DNA of 64,000 nt, from contig NZ_CP109485.1 of NCBI RefSeq assembly GCF_035918235.1, positions 2,356,001 through 2,420,000 on the forward strand. Reading direction: 5' to 3'. Position numbers and translations under genes: made by a program. Below, in pieces: positions 38,825-48,009 of this stretch. The notes under the pieces were generated by a model. That model saw nothing but the letters and a program-made list of their open reading frames with translations, was not told where the DNA came from and searched no databases. Numbering within the stretch: position 1 is the first letter of the stretch; each line of letters begins with the position of its first letter. The DNA comes from Streptomyces sp. NBC_01445 (lineage in GTDB: Bacteria > Actinomycetota > Actinomycetes > Streptomycetales > Streptomycetaceae).

Positions 38825-39252
38825 ACACAGGAGGTTAGTAGGACCACGTGACACCGGCTGAATCAACCCCGGCTGCGCCGACGCCCGCCCACATGTGGAT
38901 AGGGTCAGGGTCTCCCACCCAGATGCGGTCACCGACGTCGTCCTCCATGCCGCCATGGCGGCCGACTCCGCCCGGCCTGCGCTGGCCTCCACCGGAACCA
39001 CTCATGACGCCCGGGCCGAGACCACACTCACCGGCATCGCCGTCGGCTCGTTGATCGCGGATGCAGGAACCCTTCTCCTGGGCCGCCGGCTGAGGTGCCC
39101 GCGCCCTGACGGTGCTCGGGCACGGCGTTCCTTCCAGTGCCACCGGCGACCGTAGTGGCGTACGCCGGCGTCGGCTGTCCACGGTTGCCACGCGAACAGC
39201 CGTCCTGGGGATCTCAGCTCCCCGCGCAGCCATTCAGAGCCCATCTTGAGCC
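38825..39252. other. 428-bp region with no convincing gene
   Basis: A minus-strand frame at 39002-39244 (80 codons, G-S-E-W-L-R-G-E-L-R-S-P-G-R-L-F) could be a short protein or a gene tail, but lacks a clear ribosome site and family. No repeats or hairpins stand out. Confidence 0.3.
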
Positions 39253-39672
39253 TCAGTCCGGGAGCAGTTCCTCGGCTCCGGGGGCCAGTTCGAGGGGGAC
39301 CTGACGAACGGTTCCGGATTCGACGACGAGTACGTCGGGGATGTGGTCTTCATAGAAACGCACATAACCGATGGCGCCCACGGTCGTTGTCCGCGCAGCG
39401 ATCCACTGGAGGAGATGCCGCAGGCGTGCGAAGTCGTCCGGGTGCACCTCCTGACGTGCCAGCAAGGAACAGCCTCGAGGCCCGCGCTGGAGCATGCCGA
39501 CCAGCGCCCCACCGATGCGCTGCGCGGGGCCTGTGCCGGTCAGTAGTGGATATTGCTCATCGCCGTCCGGTTCGCTGTCTTCTGGTGTCTCCCCCAGGTG
39601 CCATCGGAGCAGACCCAGCTCTGCGGAATCCGGGAGATCCAGGGCCAGCTGGAGTTCGTAGAAGTCGCCCAC
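39253..39672 (-). CDS. Hypothetical protein
   Basis: 139 residues, starting M-G-D-F-Y-E-L-Q-L-A-L-D-L. It has an alternating beta pattern (L-L-R-W-H-L-G, then I-G-G-A-L-V-G-M-L) and a motif V-H-P-D-D-F-A-R-L-R-H-L-L-Q-W-I-A, then Y-V-R-F-Y-E-D-H. Proteins of this length and pattern recur in Streptomyces; their role is unknown. There is no signal peptide. Confidence 0.7.
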   Translation of the reverse strand: MGDFYELQLALDLPDSAELGLLRWHLGETPEDSEPDGDEQYPLLTGTGPAQRIGGALVGMLQRGPRGCSLLARQEVHPDDFARLRHLLQWIAARTTTVGAIGYVRFYEDHIPDVLVVESGTVRQVPLELAPGAEELLPD

Positions 39673-39721
39673 GTAGCAACGCTAGCGCTTCGGTTGGTCG
39701 TCCCTGCTCGCAGGGGCTGGA

Positions 39722-40141
39722 TCAACGGGGGCGCTGGTGCTTGGCCTTGGGGGCGCAATATCGGTAGTTCTTCGACTGCTCGGCGACGGTGTGATCGCGG
39801 GTGGGCACCAGGGTGCCGTCCACGATGAGCACGGTGTCCTCGGCGAACCGTTTGCGGGGCTGGAGGGCGATCATCGGCCCGATGTCGTCAATGATCCGGT
39901 CCGCCGCCGACTTCGAAACGCCGAATGACGGGGCCAGTTGGCGCATGGTCAGGTTCGTGCGCCAGTAGGCCGCGACCAGCAGTGCCCGGTCTTCCAGCGG
40001 AAGGCTCCACGGCCGGCCCTTGCGGACCGCGTCCGCACCCTCGCGCCGCAGCACCGTCACCAGCTTGCCGAACTGCCGCGGACTCAGTCCGCTGAACGGG
40101 GCTATCCAGGAGGGCTCCGACGCCGTGATCACACTAGCCAC
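39722..40141 (-). pseudogene. IS5-family transposase, C-terminally truncated
   Basis: 139 codons cover the N-terminal helix-turn-helix (L-S-P-R-Q-F-G-K-L-V, then T-M-R-Q-L-A-P-S-F-G-V-S-K) and the beginning of the DDE domain (V-D-G-T-L-V-P-T-R-D-H). The expected continuation after S-K-N-Y-R-Y is replaced by an unrelated tail and stop at 39722. The other two catalytic acids and the right end are missing. Confidence 0.8.
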
Positions 40142-40233
40142 AACAAGATCATCCCACTGTGGCCAATCTGCTCAGGCACCTCGGAGTCATCCTCCGCCGA
40201 TCCGTCTCACCATGAAGCCGTACCATCCCGGCC

Positions 40234-40434
40234 ATGACCATCGATGTCCTCGCCGAGGACCTCCAGCCCGGTGACCTCCTGGAGCTCTCGACCGAGTCGG
40301 GCACCCAAGTCCTCCGGTTGACTCATGTGGAGCGGCGTACCCAAGGCATCAAGTTCATGGGTCGAAATCACCAGGGGGTTCTCTACTCCAGCGGCATGAA
40401 GTACGGCGAACTGGCGCGGTGCGTCCGTCCGTAG
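40234..40434 (+). CDS. Short hypothetical protein
   Basis: 66 residues forming a small beta barrel-like sequence: L-A-E-D-L-Q-P-G-D-L-L-E-L, V-L-R-L-T-H-V-E-R-R, then G-V-L-Y-S-S-G-M-K. The P-G-D-L motif is common in Hint/barrel folds. It stands alone, and the function is unknown. The following ~290 bp to the HNH gene hold no recognisable gene. Confidence 0.55.
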   Translation: MTIDVLAEDLQPGDLLELSTESGTQVLRLTHVERRTQGIKFMGRNHQGVLYSSGMKYGELARCVRP

Positions 40435-40722
40435 ACCGTCGCGCGGACTGCCGATGGCAGTGACGGGACACCCCTTAGATCAACGCACTGACAGCTCCAT
40501 TGGCTCGACGTAGAGAACCCAACTCTGCCTGGGAACACCGCTGTCGGAGGGGGCAACGTGGAGAGGGCGAGCAACTAGACCGGTCACGGACTACCTGTGG
40601 ACCGGCACCGGTCAGAAAGCCACCTGTAAGGCCGTGAGCTGCTGAAACACGAGAGACACGCGAGGCCTCCAGAGCCGTGGGATGGCTGAATGTTCTACGC
40701 GGTACCAGGCCTGGGTGTCACT

Positions 40723-41734
40723 TCAGACGGTCATCAGTACTGCCTGCAGGAAGTCTGACCACGAGGGCGCTCGTCGATCGGGCAGGGCGTTGCTGAGGCT
40801 GAGTTGCAGGGTGCGGCGGAGAGGGTGGGGGGACTGCATGATGGCCTCGTTGCGGGCGGCCAGCCGGGCGAGTTCGAGTGGGCTGGGCAGTCGATCACTT
40901 TTCGTTCCGTTGCAGGTGGCGTGTGCTGGGGCGAGGTTCCACAGGGCGTCCAGATCCGGTCCGTGCCAGGAGCCGACGCTGTCGAAGCGACGCATCAGGG
41001 AGAACGGGAACACGTGGTCCACGGCGATGTCATCGCTCTTGCCCAGGACGTCTTCGCAGATCAGGCAGCGGCCGTGCTGGAAGCTGGTCGTGGCCTCGAC
41101 AATGCCGGTTACCGAGCGGCGCCGGCGTCTGTCCGTGAGTTGAAGCGTGTCCCAGTCGATGAGGACGCCCTCCTCTATCAGGCTGCGGCCGATGCCCACG
41201 GCGAAGGACCTCTCGACGATTCCAGCGGGATCCCAACTCGGCAGTCAGAGCCGCAGCTTGTTCCGAACGGGCCAACTGGAGCAGGTCGGGGGTCAGCCGC
41301 ACCACACGGTGTCGCCCCGTCCCGGCCAGCTGATAGAAGGTGTGGGGCACCTTGGTGTCGCCGCGCAGGTTGTGGAATTTCTGCATCACCATCGTCGGCA
41401 TTGAACGCACTGCCGCCGCCAGCAGCCGCTCAGTGGGCCGGCCGGTCTCCAGGGGCCCGGCGCCTTCCTGAGCGGCGATGGTGAGGAAGTCGTTCTCGCC
41501 CAACTTCTCAGCCTGCGGCGCCTGCGGGTTCTGAGCGCAGTGGCGCACCAGGGCAAGGCTGTAGGCGGCGGCAAACTCGGCAAGTGGGACGGAGTCCTGT
41601 CCGTGCCCACCGAACTCCAGCAAAGCTTGGCCAAGGGCGAACTTGTAGGTGCGTGAGTTGGCTCCCATCAGCACGGCCAGCCGCCATGATGCACGCGCCG
41701 AGGCGTCTTGGGCATAGAAGTCCCGGCCGCTCAC
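40723..41734 (-). pseudogene. HNH endonuclease coupled to a methyltransferase, frameshifted
   Basis: Starts at GTG 41734, overlapping the methyltransferase stop by four bases. The first ~165 codons (Y-A-Q-D-A-S-A-R-A-S-W-R, M-P-T-M-V-M-Q-K-F-H-N-L-R-G-D) run to about 41235. There the homology moves to another frame (W-D-P-A-G-I-V-E-R-S-F-A-V-G-I-G-R). The second part carries the HNH domain: C-L-I-C-E-D, A-V-D-H-V-F-P-F and L-W-N-L-A-P-A-H-A-T-C-N. A one-base shift restores ~336 residues. It is either a recent mutation, a sequencing error, or (less likely) recoding. Confidence 0.7.
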
Positions 41735-42396
41735 GCTTCCCCCTTGCGCAGGGCGACGGTCTGCCACCACACCTTGGCACGGCCGAGCCTGTCTACGCCC
41801 TCCTCCACCAGCCGCACCAGCCGCAGCCCCGCTCGCTCCCCGTCGCGCACGACGTCCTCGGCGGACACGTCGAACATCACACGGTCCGTCGGCGGGTCTC
41901 CACGTCGTAGCGAAATCACCAGCAGTCCCGCGGGAGCCAACAGTGAGGCCATCCGCTCCATCGCTCGTCCCCGTTCGGCCGGCAGCAGATGCATCCACAC
42001 CGCCGACAGGAGGGCCAGATCAAAGGCCCCCTCCAGACGGGGTAGTTCGGGTAGGAAGTCTTCTACCCACGAAACGTCCTCGCTCGGGTACAGGCGCCGT
42101 GCGACGTCCCGCATCTCACGCGTCGGCTCGACCGCCACTACCTGATAGCCGCGCCGCGCCAGCGCCGCAGCATCCCGCCCAGTGCCGGCCCCAACATCCA
42201 GCGCCACCGCCGGAGACGGCGGCAGCAGATCCAAAACCTTGCCGTGCACCTCCTCGAAGGAGACGCTCCCATATCGCTGTGACAGAAGCCCGGCATTCTC
42301 CGCGTAGTACGCCTGGACGCCCGCCACGGGCTGGCGTACCACGGGCGGCACATTGGGCCGGGAGTCGGAGTGCTCGCCTGTTTCGACCATGGCCAC
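41731..42396 (-). CDS. Class I SAM-dependent methyltransferase
   Basis: 221 residues. The Rossmann-fold SAM site is clear: motif I V-A-L-D-V-G-A-G-T-G-R-D, motif II V-V-A-V-E-P-T, and F-D-L-A-L-L-S-A-V-W-M-H-L as motif IV region. The fold is of the UbiE/small-molecule type rather than a typical DNA methylase with N/D-P-P-Y, so the substrate is uncertain. The 4-bp overlap with the HNH gene indicates one operon and suggests a paired modification/cleavage or regulatory role. Confidence 0.85.
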   Translation of the reverse strand: MAMVETGEHSDSRPNVPPVVRQPVAGVQAYYAENAGLLSQRYGSVSFEEVHGKVLDLLPPSPAVALDVGAGTGRDAAALARRGYQVVAVEPTREMRDVARRLYPSEDVSWVEDFLPELPRLEGAFDLALLSAVWMHLLPAERGRAMERMASLLAPAGLLVISLRRGDPPTDRVMFDVSAEDVVRDGERAGLRLVRLVEEGVDRLGRAKVWWQTVALRKGEA

Positions 42397-42542
42397 AAGC
42401 TACGGCAGCCATCTGACAGGGGTCGGCGCGCAAGCAAGTCCCCGCTATGTTCGCCCTGTCACGACTGTCCAGTCAGGCGGGTCACACCTGCAATATCATC
42501 CCGGACAGCTCAAAGTTCCGCTGTCCGGGCTGTCCGACCAAA

Positions 42543-42577
42543 GACGGGCTGCAACACCCCGGGGGTTGCAGCCCGTC
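42543..42577. terminator. Hairpin terminator
   Basis: A perfect 13-bp stem (42543-42555 with 42565-42577) and a 9-base loop upstream of the methyltransferase operon. It probably terminates transcription entering from the right. The 300 bp between it and 42877 hold no recognisable gene. Confidence 0.7.
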
Positions 42578-42876
42578 GGCGAAGCCGACCGTTGAATGGG
42601 GGTAGGAGCCGAGGCAACTTCTGATCTGATCTGCGGCTCACGACGGGGCGAACCGGAGGGCGCGGAGCTCTCCCTACCTGATCGAGACCGGGCTGTGCTC
42701 GGATGGTTAATCTCTGCCGGGCGCAGGCGCAGTGCGGCCAGCCACGTTGACGGCCATCTCGGCCAGGAGTTGCCAGCCGGGCGGGTTGCCGATGGCGGTC
42801 CAGGGGCCCCGTGATCGACCTGATAAGGATGAGGCCATGGTCCCAAGTCCGTGGTCACGAGGGCACCGTCCCGCTC

Positions 42877-43178
42877 CTACTTGCGAACCGCCAAGCAGGC
42901 AAAGATCACCACGCCGACGCCCAAGACGGACAACTGGACGACTCCCGAAATGCGCCACCCTAGGGCGAGCAGGCCACCACCTGTCACCACCGCTGCCCAA
43001 GCCAAGATCCACACCGCACGCCACGCAACCCTCGGGGCCTCCGGCACATCTTGCGGGTTCCAGCCATCCCCCACCCGATCCACGCGTAGCTCCAGAGAAA
43101 CCAAGCGATCACCGCCAGATCGACAATGAGAAGAACCACGGCGAACGCGATTTGCCGAAGGGTAGAAGGCTCACTCAT
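42877..43178 (-). pseudogene. Three-helix membrane protein with a frameshift
   Basis: ATG 43178 opens M-S-E-P-S-T-L-R-Q-I-A-F and a first membrane helix (V-V-L-L-I-V-D-L-A-V-I-A-W-F-L-W). Near 43085 the reading continues in another frame as G-D-G-W-N-P-Q-D-V-P-E-A, with two further helices (I-L-A-W-A-A-V-V-T-G-G-G-L and V-L-G-V-G-V-V-I-F-A). One indel restores about 100 residues. The function is unknown. Confidence 0.6.
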
Positions 43179-43333
43179 GCACTCAGCGTCCTCCGCCCGT
43201 CCCCGTTCCACATGAGCGCTCCTACTCAGTGTGAACCACGATCGGGGCCGTTCGCAGGGCCGTCTCCGGGCCGTGGGAGGACACCTCCCCCCTTGGGCCT
43301 GTCCGGTGGGTCAACATGGCCCCTTGCCTGCCT

Positions 43334-44397
43334 TCTAGGTGTATTGCCCTGAAGCGTTGTTTGCGCGGCTGATGGGTGGCTTGCCTGCGAGTGCGGTGTG
43401 GCATCGGTGGTGGTTGTAGGTGTGGAGGAAGTCTGGCAGGGCTTCGCTTCGTTCGCTGTTGCTTGTGTAGGGGCGGAGGTAGGCCCATTCGTCGAGCAAG
43501 GTGCGGTTGAAGCGTTCGACCTTGCCGTTGGTCTGTGGTCGGTAGGGGCGGGTGAGTTTGCCGGTGGCGCCGAGTTCGGCCAGGGCCTGACGCCAGGCGA
43601 AGCTCTTGCGGTAGGACCAGGCATTGTCGGTCAGCACACGTTCGATCCGGGTGATGCCGAGGGTGGTGAAGAAGGCCGCTGCCCGGCGCAGGAAGTCGGC
43701 GCAGGTGGCGGCCCTTTCGTCGGCGTGGATCTCGCTGTAGGCGAGGCGGGTGTGGTCGTCGACGGCGGAGTGCACGTAGTCGAAGCCCATGCTCTTGCGG
43801 GTGGTTCGGCCGGCCTGGCGGCCCAGGACCCGGTGGCCGCCGCCGTCCGGGATCCGGCCGAGTTTCTTGACGTCGACGTGGACGAGCTCACCGGGCTGGT
43901 CGCGTTCGTAGCGGCGGATGACCTGTCCGGTGGGCCGGTCCATGAACGCCAGGCGGTTCAGGCCGTGCCGGACCAGGACGCGGTGCACCGTCGAGGCCGG
44001 CATGCCGAGGATCGGGCCGATCCTGGCGGGACCGAGCTTGCGGCTGCGGCGCAGTTCACAGACCTCTTCCTCGCGTGCCGGCGGGGTCCGCAGCGGTGTT
44101 GCGTAGGGGCGACTGGAGCGGTCGTAAAGCCCTGCCTCTCCCTCTGCTCGCCAGCGTCGCACCCACTTGTAGGCGGTGGGGCGGGAGATGCCCATTTCCT
44201 TTGCGACGTGGGCGATCGGCCGGCCGGCACAGACGCGGTCGACCAGGATCCGCCTGCCATGAAGGGTCAGCCGGGCATTACGGTGGGACATGAAGGCCTC
44301 CGTGCGGTGAAGATTCGACACCTCCACCACACACGGAGGCCTTCGCCTTCTTCAAGGCCCGCGCGTGTCAACAACGCTCATGCTCAATACATCTAGG
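43334..44397 (-). mobile_element. IS481-family element (43340-44391) with 6-bp target duplication
   Basis: 1052 bp with ends TGTATTG and CAATACA and further imperfect inverted similarity (GCGTTGTT). It is flanked by TCTAGG on both sides (43334-43339 and 44392-44397). The transposase stop codon TAG lies in the duplicated target sequence, outside the element. Confidence 0.9.
43335..44291 (-). CDS. IS481-family transposase
   Basis: 318 residues from ATG 44291. N-terminal helix-turn-helix segments (G-R-P-I-A-H-V-A-K-E-M-G-I-S, R-I-G-P-I-L-G-M-P) are followed by an rve DDE core: D in V-H-V-D-V-K-K-L-G, D in V-L-T-D-N-A-W-S-Y and E in G-K-V-E-R-F-N-R-T-L. All are present, so the enzyme is probably functional. 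Its last codon spans the element edge and the stop is contributed by the target CTAG. Confidence 0.93.
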   Translation of the reverse strand: MSHRNARLTLHGRRILVDRVCAGRPIAHVAKEMGISRPTAYKWVRRWRAEGEAGLYDRSSRPYATPLRTPPAREEEVCELRRSRKLGPARIGPILGMPASTVHRVLVRHGLNRLAFMDRPTGQVIRRYERDQPGELVHVDVKKLGRIPDGGGHRVLGRQAGRTTRKSMGFDYVHSAVDDHTRLAYSEIHADERAATCADFLRRAAAFFTTLGITRIERVLTDNAWSYRKSFAWRQALAELGATGKLTRPYRPQTNGKVERFNRTLLDEWAYLRPYTSNSERSEALPDFLHTYNHHRCHTALAGKPPISRANNASGQYT

Positions 44398-44514
44398 CTG
44401 GCGCCATGGACAACGGGCTCGCCCACGAGAGAAGCGCCTTCATCAACTTTCGACGCTACGTCCCGGATCCGAAGGAGGGGCCTTCCCCCGTGAAGGTGGG
44501 CACGCGGTTATTGA

Positions 44515-45411
44515 TCACGCGGCGAGCGTGAGTTTAGCGGTGTGGTGTCGGTGTTCGTATTCGTTGGGGCTGAGGTGGCCGTTGGCGGAGTGCCGGCGGC
44601 GGGTGTTGTAGCGGGTCAGCCAGGCGAAGACGGTCCTGCGGCAGGTGCCGGAGTCGCCGTAGTCGTGGGCGCCCTGGAGGGTCTCGCGTTTCAGGGAGGC
44701 GTGGAAGCTTTCGCAGGCCGCATTGTCGGCACTGGTGCCGACCGCGCCCATCGACCGGGTGACCCCGAGCTGGTCGCAGAGGCCGGCGAAGGCCCGGGAG
44801 CCGTATTGGGCCCCGTGGTCGGAGTGGAACACGGCGCCCTCCAGGCTGCCGCGGGTCGCCGCTGCCATCCGCAGTGCGTCGGCGACCAGGCTGGTGCGCA
44901 TGTGGTCGGCGATGGACCAGCCGACGACCTTGCGGCTGAAGCAGTCCAGCACGGTCGCCAGATAGAGGAACTGCCCGTTTTCCAGGGGGAGATACGTGAT
45001 GTCGCCCATGTATTTCAGTCCGGGTCCGGTGGCGGTGAAGTCCCGCTGGAACAGGTCCGGGACCGGTGAGGCTGCCGGGTCCGGGACGGTGGTGCGCACG
45101 TGTCTGCGCAGGCGGATACCGGTGATGGAGAACGTCCGCATGATCCGGGCGATGCGCTTCTCGTTGACCCGCCGTCCTTTCTCGCGGAGCTCGGCGGTCA
45201 CTCGCGGGGAGCCGTAGGCGCCGCCGGACTCGCCGTGGACCTCGCGGATCTCCTCGGCCAGGAGCCGGTCCTGGTGCTGCCGGGTGGCCCGGGCCTCGGC
45301 GCCGGCGAGCCACTTGTAGTAGCTGGACCGGTTCACGTCCAGGACCTGGCAGAGCCGCTTCACCTCGTAGGTGTCCCGGTGGTCGTCAACGAACTGGAAG
45401 CGGCTCCTCAC
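44515..45411 (-). CDS. IS3-family transposase OrfB
   Basis: 298 residues. R-S-S-Y-Y-K-W and G-S-P-R-V-T-A-E-L precede the rve core: D in Y-M-G-D-I-T-Y-L-P, D in H-S-D-H-G-A-Q-Y and E in A-A-C-E-S-F-H-A-S. The DDE triad is complete. It overlaps orfA by four bases. It is about as long as, and clearly related to, the OrfB at 29540-30442. Confidence 0.93.
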   Translation of the reverse strand: MRSRFQFVDDHRDTYEVKRLCQVLDVNRSSYYKWLAGAEARATRQHQDRLLAEEIREVHGESGGAYGSPRVTAELREKGRRVNEKRIARIMRTFSITGIRLRRHVRTTVPDPAASPVPDLFQRDFTATGPGLKYMGDITYLPLENGQFLYLATVLDCFSRKVVGWSIADHMRTSLVADALRMAAATRGSLEGAVFHSDHGAQYGSRAFAGLCDQLGVTRSMGAVGTSADNAACESFHASLKRETLQGAHDYGDSGTCRRTVFAWLTRYNTRRRHSANGHLSPNEYEHRHHTAKLTLAA

Positions 45412-45752
45412 CAGTTCGTCTCTCCGGCGAAATACTTGGCCGCCTTGCGGAGGATGTCCCGCTCGGTGGCCAGCTTGCGCTCACTCGCCTCGAGTTCGGC
45501 CACCCGGGCCTCCAGCTGCCGGACCCGCTCGTCCGGATCAGCGGACGGCACCGCCTCCCGAGGCCGGGTGCCCGGCTTCGCAGCCGCGGCGCCGGCGCCA
45601 CGGCGTTCGCGGTCCCGCAGCACCCACTCACGCAGGGTCGCCCGGTTGACGCCCAGGTCAGCGGCGATGCTCTTGTAGGTCGCCCCGGGTGTGGACTCGT
45701 ACAGGGCCACGGCATCGGCCTTGAACTCGTCCGAGTAGTCCTTCATCGCCAT
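45408..45752 (-). CDS. IS3-family transposase OrfA
   Basis: 114 residues from ATG 45752 (ATG 45746 is also possible). D-Y-S-D-E-F-K-A-D-A-V-A-L-Y and N-R-A-T-L-R-E-W-V-L form the helix-turn-helix, followed by a zipper (R-Q-L-E-A-R-V-A-E-L-E-A-S-E-R-K-L). Longer frames upstream lie in the terminal repeat. Confidence 0.9.
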   Translation of the reverse strand: MAMKDYSDEFKADAVALYESTPGATYKSIAADLGVNRATLREWVLRDRERRGAGAAAAKPGTRPREAVPSADPDERVRQLEARVAELEASERKLATERDILRKAAKYFAGETNW

Positions 45753-46309
45753 CGGCGGTCTTCTCGCTTCCTCCGGATCAAGCAGATCCAGTATCAGCGT
45801 GTCCACCACTCAGGGGGAGGCCCCGAGCACGGGTTTCGCTGGGTCGACATCAAGCAGCTCCGCTTCTCCGCGGAGTCCGTGGACGACAGAGGTCTGCTTG
45901 CCGCGCTGATTGGGCATGAGCAGTTCCAAGACGACTATGCAGGTGGTGGAGTGCTGCCGGAGGGACCCAGGCACGGTCCATATTGGCTACGGTCGATCAC
46001 TCCCGACATCTACGAGCCCGTCAGCCAGGAAGAGGCCGTGCAGATCCTGCGGGAGTGGGTGGATCCGCTCTGGGACGTGCCCACCGAACTGGAGGCAGAT
46101 CTGCAGCGCGAGGTGTTCGACCGCCTGGTCGCAGGTGATGGCATCTACTACCTCAGCGAACTCGGTGATGAGGCGATTCACGACTGGGGACGTGTGCACG
46201 ACTCCTTTCACGAGTTCGTGCTCATCGACCGCTCGGTCGGGCAGATCACTCTCATCGTCGCTGCCGACGACTGAGGCAACCATCGGGGCATTCGCTGCGG
46301 TGGCTGAGA

Positions 46310-46807
46310 TCAGTCGTGGAGCCACAACCGAATCGCCGCAAGAGTGCCCGTGCCGTGGAAGACGTAGGCCCTCTTGTCGCAGCGAGTCGCCACGGCTCTG
46401 GAGCCCTTGAGCGCGTTGAAGCAACGCTCTACTTCGTTCCTTCTTTTGTAGGTAGCACTGTCGAAGCCGGTCGGCCGCCCGGGTTGCGTCCAGGGAATTG
46501 GTGTACAGGTTCGACCTGATCCGGGGGTTTGGCCCGGCATTGGGATGGTGCCCGCATAGATGAACGGCCACCGGCTGATCTTCGAAGTGTCGAAGCCTCG
46601 AAGGAGATCAGCACGATGACCGCAGCTGGCAGTCTGGCCCTGAAGCGGGTCGGAAGATCTCGCCACGGCAGGCCGGTGCGCTGCCGAAACAGAATCCCGT
46701 TGATCACGCGTCGGTGACGCTGCCAACGTCCGCCCCGCCCCAAGGTTCTTGGGCAGACGCGGTTCGAGTCGAGCCCACTCGTCATCAGAAAGATCACCCT
46801 GCCCCAC
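46310..46807 (-). pseudogene. IS5-family transposase with internal deletion and frameshift
   Basis: The start encodes G-D-L-S-D-D-E-W-A-R-L-E-P-R-L-P, and a second frame carries R-V-I-N-G-I-L-F-R-Q-R-T-G-L-P-W-R-D-L. The end encodes Y-K-R-R-N-E-V-E-R-C-F-N-A-L-K and A-I-R-L-W-L-H-D. The middle of the DDE domain is missing, and the two parts are out of frame. Confidence 0.8.
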
Positions 46808-46883
46808 ACCGGACAGAACGACCGACCAACAGCCGGGTTACCCGACCCATCGGACAGGCCCTAACCATCTAGGCTCAGGACTG

Positions 46884-47495
46884 CTACCAGTGCAACGTAA
46901 TGCTGCCGTCGGCGTTGATCTCCTCGCGCACCGTCTCGACGTGATGCTTCCAGCCCGGGATCTCTGATTCGGCAGTCGCGCGGAGCCAGTCGGTGAAGGA
47001 GGCGTAACTGCGGACGGGAACGTTCGCGTGCTCGCCTTCGGAGTATGACCAGACCTCGGGATCAGGTCCGGTGCCCCGCATGAACTCGAACTGATAGCCC
47101 TGGTGCATGAAGAAGACACGGTCGGTGGGTTCGAAGAGGAACGGCGATTCGTTTTCTTCGAGCAGCTCAAGGGCAGCCGTCCCCAGGCCAAGGACGTGGG
47201 GGTGGTAGACGGCCTCCCCCTGCATGAACCGCCCGGCGCCACCGCCAATCAAGGATAGGAACTCTCGGTACGCATCTGCCATCGGAGCTTGTTGATCACG
47301 CTCGACAGCCAGGATGGCCTCGGCTGGCAGGCCCTGAAGCTGATCGGGGCTGGCTGTGGTGCCATCGGTGATCGCGTCGACCACAGCCCGGACCCGCTCC
47401 TTCGGTGCCAGCAGGCCCGGTTCATTCCATGCCGTCGGCCACGCTGTCGCCAAAGGCGTCGCTGGGCTCTTGTCTTGGCGTCGCTTCCACCACAT
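46884..47495 (-). CDS. SMI1/KNR4 (SUKH)-like protein
   Basis: 203 residues from ATG 47495. A variable N-terminal region is followed by a SUKH-type core: L-P-A-E-A-I-L-A-V-E-R, A-Y-R-E-F-L-S-L-I-G-G-G, F-L-F-E-P-T-D-R-V-F-F-M-H-Q-G-Y, and a C-terminal S-F-T-D-W-L-R-A-T. SUKH proteins are a major class of immunity proteins for polymorphic toxins, but no toxin gene adjoins this one. An orphan immunity gene is the simplest reading. Confidence 0.78.
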   Translation of the reverse strand: MWWKRRQDKSPATPLATAWPTAWNEPGLLAPKERVRAVVDAITDGTTASPDQLQGLPAEAILAVERDQQAPMADAYREFLSLIGGGAGRFMQGEAVYHPHVLGLGTAALELLEENESPFLFEPTDRVFFMHQGYQFEFMRGTGPDPEVWSYSEGEHANVPVRSYASFTDWLRATAESEIPGWKHHVETVREEINADGSITLHW

Positions 47496-48009
47496 CTGGC
47501 ACCCCGCCCTCTGAATAACCGAGAGCCTACTTGTGATCCGATGCGGCGCCCAGGCGGCCCCTGGGGCGCGGATGGGGTGCGTGCCTAACTGCGTGACAAC
47601 GCCCGCGCACAGCAGCGGACGAGCGCGAACGTCTGCGGACCACCAGCGCAGGTGAGAGCGCACCAGCCCAAGGCAGCGCCCTCACCCAGTTGCTTCGGGA
47701 CGAAGCGGTGGTAGGCCATAGCCGTGCCACATCGTGCGGTCAACCACGGTCAATGACGGCTCGGTGCAGTCGAGATGCGCCGTTCACCTGGGCTGCCGCT
47801 ACAGCCGTTGTGACCTGGGCGCTTCCGCTTCGGATCATGGCCGCCCTTGCAAAGCAGGTGTCTTCGCAAATGCACGAGCGCGCTCCCAGGCCGTTCTGGG
47901 GCCGTGGAAGGGCGCTCGTTGGTGACCACCGCTGACAACTGCCGACACAGCTCAGCAGCAGGTCAGGACGTTGATCGATAAGGCGGCCGCAGGTCACGGC
48001 CGCCGGTGA
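47496..48009. other. 514-bp region without a recognisable gene
   Basis: No supported frame. Bases 47715-47760 (caaccacggtcaatgacgg) and 47915-47960 (ggtgaccaccgctgacaactgccgac) resemble the acaacg/accaac-rich segments at 8975 and 10914. They may be old attachment-site sequence of an integrating element. Confidence 0.35.

Larger units (their letters stand above)
44491..45812 (-). mobile_element. IS3-family element
   Basis: About 1322 bp, with ends reading TGAAGGTGGGCACGC on the left and TGAGTGGTGGACACGC (complement) on the right. It carries complete orfA and orfB. A clean 3-bp duplication is not visible, and the flanks differ by a few bases, so a small rearrangement accompanied or followed insertion. 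Confidence 0.85.
44406..46274 (+). pseudogene. Hypothetical protein gene interrupted by an IS3 element
   Basis: The 5' part (ATG 44406) encodes G-L-A-H-E-R-S-A-F-I-N-F-R-R-Y-V-P-D-P-K and stops at the IS3 (44491-45812). The 3' part resumes as P-E-H-G-F-R-W-V-D-I-K-Q-L and runs to TGA 46274 through I-G-H-E-Q-F-Q-D-D-Y-A-G-G, Y-W-L-R-S-I-T-P-D-I-Y-E and A-I-H-D-W-G. The joined protein would be about 180 residues. The function is unknown; the acidic style is compatible with an immunity protein. Confidence 0.75.

Noticed and set aside
41228..41240. Programmed frameshift in the HNH gene
   Set aside because: I see no slippery heptamer or downstream structure; a mutation or sequencing error is simpler.
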